A stretch of 64,000 nt of DNA from Streptomyces populi (GTDB lineage Bacteria; Actinomycetota; Actinomycetes; Streptomycetales; Streptomycetaceae), in contig NZ_KZ626876.1 in NCBI RefSeq assembly GCF_002911015.1, forward strand, positions 1 through 64,000. Reading direction: 5' to 3'. Positions 7,901-14,404 of this stretch are shown one piece after another; positions within the stretch are counted from its first letter, which is position 1; every line of letters starts with the position of its first letter. Under the pieces are notes generated by a model, which saw nothing but the letters and a program-made list of their open reading frames with translations, was not told the origin of the DNA and did no database searches. The translations under genes were made by a program, and so were the position numbers.

Positions 7901-10640
7901 CGCGCCTGGCACGGACCCGTGGCTGCCCGACCACGCCGTCATGGGCACCCTGCTGCTGCCCGGCACCGGATTCGTGGAACTGGCGCTGGAGGCCGCGCGC
8001 GCGGTCGGCGCGGGCCGCGTCGAAGAACTCGTCCTGCGCGCCCCGATGGTGTTCCCGGGCGGCCGGGCCCGCGACCTCCAGGTGTGGGTCGCACCCGACC
8101 AGGGCGGCGAGCGTGAACTGCTGATCCGCACGCGTACGCCGGGCGAGGAGTGGACGCTGCACGCCACCGGCGTCGTGACCGCCTCCCGCGTGGACACCGA
8201 CGGCTTCACGCCCGACTGGACCGGCGCGGTGTGGCCGCCCGCGGGCGCGGAACGGATCCCCGGTGACACGCTCTACCCGGACCTCGCCGAGCGCGGCTAC
8301 GAGTACGGCCCCGCCTTCCGGTCGGTCAAGGCGCTGTGGCGGCGCGGCGACGATCTGTTCGCGGAGGTCGTGCTGCCCGAGGACCAGCCCTACGGCTTCG
8401 GCGCCCACCCGGCTCTGCTGGACGCCTCGTTGCACGCCCTGCCCATCACCCGCAGCTTCTACGAGACCGACGACGAGGTGCGCCTGCCCTTCTCCTTCGG
8501 CGGCGTCAGCCTCTTCGCCACGGACGTGCGGCGCGTCCGCGTACGGCTGCGCCCGCGGCCGGAGGCGACCTCGGTGTGGATCACGGACGCCGCCGGAACC
8601 CCGGTCCTCGCCATGGAATCGCTGATCCTGCGCGCCGTGGAGCGCGCACAGCTCCAGGCGGCCGAAGGGGCCGTCGGACAGGCCGTGAGCTTCGCCGTGC
8701 GGTGGGAGCCGCTGAGCGAGGCGCGGATCGCCGAGCGCGTGCCCGGCACCTGGCTGCTCTTCGGCACCGCACGCCCCGGACTCGCCGAGCTGTTCGAGCA
8801 CGTCCTCACGCCCACCGAATGGGATGCGTCGGCCTCGACACCGGTCGAAGGCGTGCTCGTCTGCCCCGCCGACGCCTCCGAACTGCTCGCCGCGCTGCGG
8901 GAGACCGAGCGGCTCGACGCGCCGGTCTGGTGCGTGACCAGCGGCGCGGTCGGCGTCGGTGTCGACGACCCGGCGACGGACGTGGCCGCGGCGGGCGCCT
9001 GGGGGCTCGGCCGGGTCGCCGCCCTCGAACTCCCTTCGCGCTGGGCCGGACTCGTCGACATTCCGGAGACGGCCGACCTCGGGACGGCCGCCCCCGGAAC
9101 GGCTGACGACAACGCCGGGCGGACCACCGCACGTCTGCTTGCCGGCGTGCTCACCGGCGATGGCGCCGAGGACCAGCTCGCGGTGCGCGACGGGCGCCTG
9201 TGGGCCCGCCGGCTCGGCACCGCACCCGCGGCCGACGCGGGAACCTGGCAGCCCAAGGGCACCGTCCTGATCACCGGCGGAACCGGCGGCCTGGGCGCGC
9301 ACGTGGCCCGCCGCCTGGCCGCCCTCGGCACGGCCGACCGCCTGGTGCTGCTCTCCCGCCGCGGCGCCGAGTCACCCGGTGCCGCCGAACTCCTGGCAGA
9401 ACTCGGCGAATCGGGCGTCCGGGCCGAAGCCGTGGCGATCGACATCACCGACCGCACGGCCGTCACGCAACTGCTCTCCCGTCTCGATGCCGAGGACAAC
9501 CCGGTGCGTACGGTCGTCCACGCCGCCGGCGTGATCCGGTACGCGCGCATCGCGGACGTCGACCCCGAGGCTTTCGAGACCGACATGGCGGCGAAGGTGA
9601 ACGGCGCGCTGTTGCTCGACGAACTGCTGCCCGACGCCGACGAGTTCGTCATGTTCTCCTCCATCGCCGGGATCTGGGGCGCCGCGGACCAGGCCGCCTA
9701 CGCCGCAGGCAACGCCTGCCTCGACGCGCTCGCCCGCCGACGCCGCGAGCGGGGCGCGTCCGCCGTCTCCATCGCCTGGGGGCCCTGGTCGGGCGGCGGC
9801 ATGGTCACCGAGTACGAGGACCGGGAACTGCGCAAGCGCGGGCTGCTCCCGCTCGCCGTGCCCAGCGCCATCGAAGCGCTCGAGCGCGCCGTGCCGGGCG
9901 ACACCGACCCGGTCGTGGTGGACGTGGCCTGGTCGCGCTTCCTGCCCGCGTTCACCGTCCTTCGCCCCAGCCCGCTGCTCAGCGGCTTCGCGCCCGCGGA
10001 CACGGCGGGCGGCGGCCGGGACGCCGCACCCGCCGCCCTCCCCGGCGCGGGCACGACCGCGGGCGCGCTGAAGAACCGGGTGGGCGCGCTGCCCGAGGAC
10101 GAGCGGCTGCCCGTACTGCTCGACGTCGTGCGCACCCACGTGGCGCAGCTCATCGGGCAGGGCGACCCGCAGCAGGTGCAGGCCGACCGGGCGCTGCGGG
10201 AACTCGGCTTCGACTCGATGATGTCCGTGGAGCTGCGGAACAGGCTCGGCGAACTCGTCGGCGCCCGGCTGCCGGCCACGCTGGCGTTCGACCACCCCAC
10301 GCCCGAGTCGCTCGCCGAGCGACTGCTCACGGAACTGGACCTCGACGAAGCCCCCGCCGACGACGGTCCGGTCCTCGAGGACTTCGACCGCCTTGAGGCC
10401 AAGGTGCTCTCGCCGTTCACACCGGCAGACACCCGGGCCGCGCTCGCCACCCGTCTCTCCGCGCTCCTGGACCGGCTCTCCGGCACGGGCACCGGAGCCG
10501 GGGGAGTCGGCAGGAGCGCCGGCACCGATGCCGACGACCTGGAGACGGCGAGCGCGAGCGACCTCATGCAGTTCCTCGACGCCGAATACGGGGCCTCCGA
10601 CGGGACGGCGTCCGACTCGTCCCGGCCGACCACGTCGTGA
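4977..10640 (+). CDS. Type I polyketide synthase, one module: docking-KS-AT-DH-KR-ACP-docking
   Basis: 1887 residues if the ATG at 4977 is used. That start is chosen because it gives the usual N-terminal docking coiled coil (MPANDDKLRDYLKRVTADL); only a weak ribosome site is visible. The KS spans about 35-460 with Cys208 (DTACSSS), His343 (EAHGTGT) and His383 (NIGHTQAA), spacing normal for an active KS. The AT (about 566-855) has Ser660 in GHSIG and HAFH, so malonyl is predicted. The DH starts near 954 with His986 in HxxxGxxxxP. The KR (about 1428-1610) lacks LDD and has a Trp in GIWGAADQAAY, the A-type signature. An A-type KR with DH often gives a cis double bond. The ACP serine is near 1747. 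There is no thioesterase domain; the C-terminus (about 1800-1887) again looks like a docking domain. The next gene is not a PKS, so the acceptor must lie elsewhere or release occurs in trans. Confidence 0.97.
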   Translation: MPANDDKLRDYLKRVTADLHQTRLRIRDIEARKREPIAIVGMACRYPGGVTDPEQLWELAAGGIDAVSGFPSGRGWDLEGLYDPDPDAEGKVYVREGGFLHDAGQFDAPFFGISRREALAIDPQQRLVLETSWEAVERAGIDPLSLAGSRAGVFVGVMPQEYGPRLYEATGQGVSGHLLTGTTTSVLSGRIAYTLGLEGPAVTLDTACSSSLVAMHLATQALRSGECEVALAGGVTVMANPGTFVEFSRQRGLAPDGRCKSFAAAADGTAWGEGVGMLVLERLGDARRNGRRVLAVIRGSAVNQDGASNGLTAPNGPSQQRVIRQALADAGLEAADVDAVEAHGTGTALGDPIEAQALLATYGQERSEGRPLWLGSLKSNIGHTQAAAGVGGVIKMVMAMRGGVLPRTLHVDEPSPHVDWEAGEVRLLTGPVVWEAGERPRRAAVSSFGISGTNAHLILEEPPVKERIAYEAEADSTDPAVWLVSAKSPDALRAQADRLTEFLAARPRTGTGHLARALATTRSQFEQRAALIGADRAGLTEALSALASGAGHPMVVRGRATAGRTAFLFSGQGSQRPGAGRELYAAYPVFAAAVDEACAVFDPLLGRSLREVMFAGPGSDGAELLNRTAFTQPALFTLHTALFRLLESFGVRPDHLVGHSIGELSAAHAAGMLSLADAATLVFHRARLMQQITTPGTMLALQAGEEIGQGLVAGREDVVSLAAVNAPESTVLSGDPEVLADIAAQLAERGIKSRRLTVSHAFHSPHQDQILDEFRRIAAGLAYQAPRIPVVSTLTGLLAEQDRITTADYWTEQLRHTVRHADAVTTLHGLGTTRYLELTAHPTLAPLVAETLEDVSAAPAALVPALRAGQPEPDTFLRALATLHVTGTPVTWFADHAEADADHADAADGRGHERGRATVPHLDLPTYPFQHENYWLTAPSSGTGPGAGADALPHPMLSQRTDLPGGGGVLFSGRLAPGTDPWLPDHAVMGTLLLPGTGFVELALEAARAVGAGRVEELVLRAPMVFPGGRARDLQVWVAPDQGGERELLIRTRTPGEEWTLHATGVVTASRVDTDGFTPDWTGAVWPPAGAERIPGDTLYPDLAERGYEYGPAFRSVKALWRRGDDLFAEVVLPEDQPYGFGAHPALLDASLHALPITRSFYETDDEVRLPFSFGGVSLFATDVRRVRVRLRPRPEATSVWITDAAGTPVLAMESLILRAVERAQLQAAEGAVGQAVSFAVRWEPLSEARIAERVPGTWLLFGTARPGLAELFEHVLTPTEWDASASTPVEGVLVCPADASELLAALRETERLDAPVWCVTSGAVGVGVDDPATDVAAAGAWGLGRVAALELPSRWAGLVDIPETADLGTAAPGTADDNAGRTTARLLAGVLTGDGAEDQLAVRDGRLWARRLGTAPAADAGTWQPKGTVLITGGTGGLGAHVARRLAALGTADRLVLLSRRGAESPGAAELLAELGESGVRAEAVAIDITDRTAVTQLLSRLDAEDNPVRTVVHAAGVIRYARIADVDPEAFETDMAAKVNGALLLDELLPDADEFVMFSSIAGIWGAADQAAYAAGNACLDALARRRRERGASAVSIAWGPWSGGGMVTEYEDRELRKRGLLPLAVPSAIEALERAVPGDTDPVVVDVAWSRFLPAFTVLRPSPLLSGFAPADTAGGGRDAAPAALPGAGTTAGALKNRVGALPEDERLPVLLDVVRTHVAQLIGQGDPQQVQADRALRELGFDSMMSVELRNRLGELVGARLPATLAFDHPTPESLAERLLTELDLDEAPADDGPVLEDFDRLEAKVLSPFTPADTRAALATRLSALLDRLSGTGTGAGGVGRSAGTDADDLETASASDLMQFLDAEYGASDGTASDSSRPTTS

Positions 10641-10800
10641 CCGCTGTCGATTCGAACACGGCGCGCGCCACGGCCCACGCGGCGCGCGCCGCGACCGGCA
10701 CATCCTGCGCCGCGACCGGCACGTCGCGCGCCGCGCACGACCTCGTCCGCCCGACCGCCCGGCCGCGGCAGGCATCGACAGGAGTCGACAGGAGCCACCC

Positions 10801-12012
10801 ATGAGCACCACCCTGCGCACCTCGAGCACCGTACGCACCCCGAGCACTGCACGAACCGCGACGACCGGCCCGCGCACACCCGCGAGCCGCGCACACCGCG
10901 CGCATCCCGACGCCCGCCGCGCCGCGAGGGAGTTCGTGATCGCCCCGGTGACGATCACCCCCACCAAGCCGCTGACCCCCACCCACGTCAAAGGCCTGCT
11001 GTGGGCCGACGCCCTGTTCAAGGCGACGGCCACCCTCGGCCCCACCACCCTGGTCTGGAATCCGCGGATGTCCACGCTGACGACCCAGACCACGGCGTTC
11101 TGGAACCACCTGGACCGCACGGAACCGGACACCGACTGGTCCGGCGAGGACGAGACCGCGATCGGCCGGCGCTACGTCGAGTTCCACCGCGGCCGCCCGA
11201 CGATCGACGCGCGCGCACTCGACCCCTACTTCGCCCGGATCGAGCGGGACGGCTGGATCCATCCGGCCTCCCACCGCCTGCTGGAGCTGTGGCGCACCGA
11301 ACTCGACCTGCTGCACGTGCGCGACCCCGGCCTGACCGACACCCGCCCGCTGACCTGGTCGGAGCGGCGTGCCCTGGCGGCCCTCGCGGACCGCGGGCTG
11401 CTCATCGACCACAGGCCGCACGGCGGGCCCGTCTACCTGGACGGCGCCCGCTGGGGCGTGCCGATCCGGCAGATCGTCTCGGCGGACGGCCACGCGAACT
11501 ACCTGCTGCCGATCCTGCGCTCGCTGCTGCCCGCCGTCGCGCCGGGCAGGCTCTTCCTCCTGCTCTTCGACGAAGGGCTCGCCGTCGACTACCTGCTCCT
11601 TGACCGGATCCTGGCCGAGTTCGGCGCCGACACCACCAGGCTCCCGCTCAGCCGGGTGCCGATCGGCGGCAAGGTCGTCTCCAGCAAGTACGGCGGGTGG
11701 ACCGGGTCGACGCTCTCGGACCTGTCGGCCATCTCCGGGTCGGCGGACGCGGACGCCTACCGGCTCGGCATGCGCCTCTACTTCGTCGGTCTGCTCGACC
11801 GGCAGTGCAGCCAGTCCTTCCGGGTCGACCTGCTGCGCCGCTGCGTCGGGCGCGCGGCCCGGATCCTGGCCCTGGGGCCGCCGGACGAACGGGAGGACCC
11901 GGTGCTGCCGCTCAGCCCGCACGGCTATGCCGACCCGCACCGCCTGGCCTGCTCGCTGCTCGGACGGCGCCCGGCGCCGCTGCCCGCCCTGTTGCGCGAG
12001 GTGCTCGTATGA
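10801..12012 (+). CDS. Uncharacterised biosynthetic protein, possible class I aminoacyl-tRNA-synthetase-like fold
   Basis: 403 residues, ATG preceded by AGGAG. I do not recognise it as a named family. The first 45 residues are Thr/Arg/Ala-rich and probably disordered. A segment at about residues 58-75 (PLTPTHVKGLLWADALF) resembles the HIGH region of class I synthetases. A later segment (RVPIGGKVVSSKYGGWTG, about 285-305), preceded by an LLLDRILAEFGA helix, resembles the KMSKS loop of GluRS-like enzymes. If right, it would be an ATP-dependent adenylyl-forming enzyme, perhaps charging an amino acid or acid for a tailoring step. This is inference from two short motifs; no anticodon-binding domain is evident. 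It opens the tailoring cassette, and the next gene overlaps its stop by four bases, so the two are translationally coupled. It could equally be an unrelated orphan. Confidence 0.7.
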   Translation: MSTTLRTSSTVRTPSTARTATTGPRTPASRAHRAHPDARRAAREFVIAPVTITPTKPLTPTHVKGLLWADALFKATATLGPTTLVWNPRMSTLTTQTTAFWNHLDRTEPDTDWSGEDETAIGRRYVEFHRGRPTIDARALDPYFARIERDGWIHPASHRLLELWRTELDLLHVRDPGLTDTRPLTWSERRALAALADRGLLIDHRPHGGPVYLDGARWGVPIRQIVSADGHANYLLPILRSLLPAVAPGRLFLLLFDEGLAVDYLLLDRILAEFGADTTRLPLSRVPIGGKVVSSKYGGWTGSTLSDLSAISGSADADAYRLGMRLYFVGLLDRQCSQSFRVDLLRRCVGRAARILALGPPDEREDPVLPLSPHGYADPHRLACSLLGRRPAPLPALLREVLV

Positions 12013-12809
12013 CCGGACGGACCGCACCCCGCGTGAGCGACCCCGCACTCACGGACATCGACGTCCAGGACATCGACGTCCCGGACGTCGAAGACCCGGA
12101 TGGTTCGCTCCAGACGTTGCTGCAAGCCTCCGCGGCGGCCCGCCTGGCCCGCCTCGACGACCAACCGGGACACCACTTCCACACCGTGGCGGTCGTGGTG
12201 GACACCCTGACCCCGCAGTCGTTCGTCCGCGGCGTCCTCGACTTCGCGCTCTCGCTCCCCGAGCAGCCGGCCGACGCATGGCTGCGGACGTTCACCCGCA
12301 CGATCTTCCTGGCGGGCCGGCCCGCCACGGTGGCGGCCCGGTTCCCGGACGGGTACGCGACCCCCGACAACGCGCTGAGCTGGTACGGCCCGGTGCCGAC
12401 GGCGCAACTGAAGAACCTGGCACGGCTGTTGCGCGCCTTCACGGCTCCGGCTCCGGCCCCCGCGCCGGAGCCGTTCACCGTGCGGCTGCCCGGCCCCGAC
12501 ACCGGATTCCGGGCCGAGGCGGTGATGGCGACCGCGGACGTCACCGTCGTGGACTACCTCGTCCACACCCATCACCTCTTCGCCGAGGCCGCGCTGCGCG
12601 GTCTGGTCCGTCCCGGCGACACCGTGCACGTGACGCACCGCCCGGCGCTCGACGCACCGCGGCTGCGCGCCGCGCTCGACCCGGCCCGCGCCCACCGCGT
12701 CGAGAGCCGGATCACGCACGACACCGCCCACCCCGAGCGGCTCCGCCTGTACGGGGCCCTCTTCTCCGACCGCGCTGGAGGGAAAGCTTGCACACCGAAC
12801 GCATTCTGA
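12009..12809 (+). CDS. Orphan protein of the PKS tailoring cassette, function unknown
   Basis: 266 residues. The ATG overlaps the previous stop (ATGA), and the 3' end overlaps the following gene by 22 bases, so it belongs to the same transcript. I recognise no family. The first 30 residues are Asp/Val-rich with a repeated DIDVxDIDVPDVEDPD pattern. The rest is a soluble alpha/beta-looking domain containing HHFHTVAVVVDTL, a Trp/Arg-rich stretch (AWLRTFTRTIFLAGRP) and a late TVVDYLVHTHHLF segment. An Ala-Pro run (APAPAPAPEP, about 150-160) may be a hinge. There is no signal peptide, membrane segment or P-loop. Lying between the synthetase-like gene and the GH3-like gene, it may be a partner subunit of one of them. 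That is a guess from position only. Confidence 0.75.
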   Translation: MTGRTAPRVSDPALTDIDVQDIDVPDVEDPDGSLQTLLQASAAARLARLDDQPGHHFHTVAVVVDTLTPQSFVRGVLDFALSLPEQPADAWLRTFTRTIFLAGRPATVAARFPDGYATPDNALSWYGPVPTAQLKNLARLLRAFTAPAPAPAPEPFTVRLPGPDTGFRAEAVMATADVTVVDYLVHTHHLFAEAALRGLVRPGDTVHVTHRPALDAPRLRAALDPARAHRVESRITHDTAHPERLRLYGALFSDRAGGKACTPNAF

Positions 12810-14404
12810 CCGAACACCACAGGTTCCTCGCCACGCTCGACCATCCCGAGCAGACCCAGCAGACGGTCCTCGCGGAACTCCTCGCGGCGAACGGTGCGAC
12901 GAGCTACCTGCGCGAGCACGGTCTGAACGAGCGAAGCGGCGCCGAGGAGTTCCGCAAGGCCCTGCCGATCCGCACGCAGAGCGCGTTCGGTCCCTGGATC
13001 GAGCGGGCGATTGCCGGCGAGGACGGGGTCCTGACCGCCGAGCGGCCGGTCGCGTTCTTCTCCTCCAGCGGCAGCACCGGCCGGGAGAAGCGCATCCCGG
13101 TCACGCCCACCTACATGAAACGCTGCTTCCTGCCCTTCTACCACGCCAGTTTCGCCGTCCTGCTCGGCGCGTTCCCCGACCTCGCCGCGGACCCCGGCGG
13201 CGTGCTGAACCTGTGGCGCGATCCGACCTCGCCGCACGCGCGCACCGCCGACGGCCGGCCGCATCTGGGCCCCAGCCAGATCGACCACCGGCTCTTCGGC
13301 GAGGGCGGCGGGCCGGAGGACGGCGCCGCCTGGGCCACGATCCCCGAGCAGCTCTCCGACGCCGACCCATGGGAGCGGGCGTACCTTCAGCTGCGGCTCG
13401 CCGCCGAACGGGACATCAAGGTCCTGATCGGCGTCAACCCGGCCCTGATCGCCGGGCTGCCCTACCAACTGGCCGCCCAGTGGCCCCGGATCGTCGAGGA
13501 GATCGCCCGCGGCACGGTCGGCGGAGTGCCGCACACCACGCCCGATCCGCGGCGCGCCGAGCAGATCGCGCGCCGCGCCGACGAGTACGGCGCCCTGGAC
13601 CCGTACCACCTGTGGCCCAACCTCCGGGCCGCCGTCGCGTGGAACAGCGCCCTCGCCTCGCTCTACCTGCCGCGCGTGCGCGAACGCTACGGTCCCGGCG
13701 TACGCCTGTTCGCCGCGCCGATCGGATCCTCGGAGGGCCCGGTCGCCGTCCCCGTCGACGACCATCCCAACGCCGCCCCGCTCTATCTGCCCGGCTGCTA
13801 CTTCGAGTTCGCCGACGCCGCCGAGCCGATCCGCGAGGACAGCCCGACCGTGACCGCCGCCGAACTCGAACCCGGCCGCGACTACCACCTCGTACTCAGC
13901 CACATCGGCGGCCTGTACCGGTGCGCCGTCAACGACGTCGTGCACGTCGTCGACCACGTCGGGCGTACGCCGCGCATCTCCTACACCGGACGTGACGTGC
14001 TGCGCACGGCCGGCGGCGTGGACCTGACGGAACGCGCGGTGGTCCGCGCCCTGGCCGGCGCCCTGGCCGACACCGGGGCGGAGCTGCGCAACGCGACGGT
14101 CGAGACCGGCACGGACCGGTTCCGCGCGGCGATCGCCTCCGCACTGCCGGGACCGCTGCCCGCCGGTTTCGCGACGCTGCTGGACAAGCACCTGGGCGAG
14201 ACCGCCGACGGATACCGCGCGGCGCGCGACGCCGGAGCCCTGGCCCCCGTCGAGGTGCTCCAGGTGCACCAGGACGCCTTCCAGCGCGAGTGGGAGCACG
14301 CGATCCGCTCCGGCCAGCGCCGCACCCGCGTCAAGGACAGGATCTTCCAGCCCACGCCCGACAGCTGGGCGCGGATCACCGCCGACGAAAGGGCACACGC
14401 GTGA
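12788..14404 (+). CDS. GH3-family acyl-adenylating (acid-amido synthetase-like) enzyme
   Basis: 538 residues from a TTG start. TTG is chosen because GGAGGG lies five bases upstream and the protein begins cleanly there (MHTERILTEHH). Three GH3 signatures are visible. A phosphate-loop-like FSSSGSTGREKRIP is at about 97-112. APIGSSEGPVAV near 315 matches the plant SSE region. LYRCAVNDVVHVVDHVGRTP near 377 matches the YRxGDVVxVxxFxxxTP block. Characterised plant GH3 enzymes activate a carboxylic acid with ATP and join it to an amino acid. Here the natural inference is activation of the polyketide acid or a small acid precursor, with amide or ester formation. It sits inside a coupled operon between an orphan gene and the HMG-CoA-reductase fusion, overlapping both (22 bases and GTGA). 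The substrate is unknown. Confidence 0.85.
   Translation: MHTERILTEHHRFLATLDHPEQTQQTVLAELLAANGATSYLREHGLNERSGAEEFRKALPIRTQSAFGPWIERAIAGEDGVLTAERPVAFFSSSGSTGREKRIPVTPTYMKRCFLPFYHASFAVLLGAFPDLAADPGGVLNLWRDPTSPHARTADGRPHLGPSQIDHRLFGEGGGPEDGAAWATIPEQLSDADPWERAYLQLRLAAERDIKVLIGVNPALIAGLPYQLAAQWPRIVEEIARGTVGGVPHTTPDPRRAEQIARRADEYGALDPYHLWPNLRAAVAWNSALASLYLPRVRERYGPGVRLFAAPIGSSEGPVAVPVDDHPNAAPLYLPGCYFEFADAAEPIREDSPTVTAAELEPGRDYHLVLSHIGGLYRCAVNDVVHVVDHVGRTPRISYTGRDVLRTAGGVDLTERAVVRALAGALADTGAELRNATVETGTDRFRAAIASALPGPLPAGFATLLDKHLGETADGYRAARDAGALAPVEVLQVHQDAFQREWEHAIRSGQRRTRVKDRIFQPTPDSWARITADERAHA

Noticed and set aside
4590..9302. A 1570-codon open frame on the minus strand across both PKS genes
   Set aside because: It is a shadow of the GC-rich PKS coding frames; its translation is Arg/Gly/His-rich with no domain, while the plus strand carries clear PKS domains.
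10686..10722. Two copies of GCGCCGCGACCGGCAC 21 bases apart between the PKS and the tailoring cassette
   Set aside because: A simple GC-rich repeat in a short spacer, with no further copies; not a CRISPR or a convincing operator.
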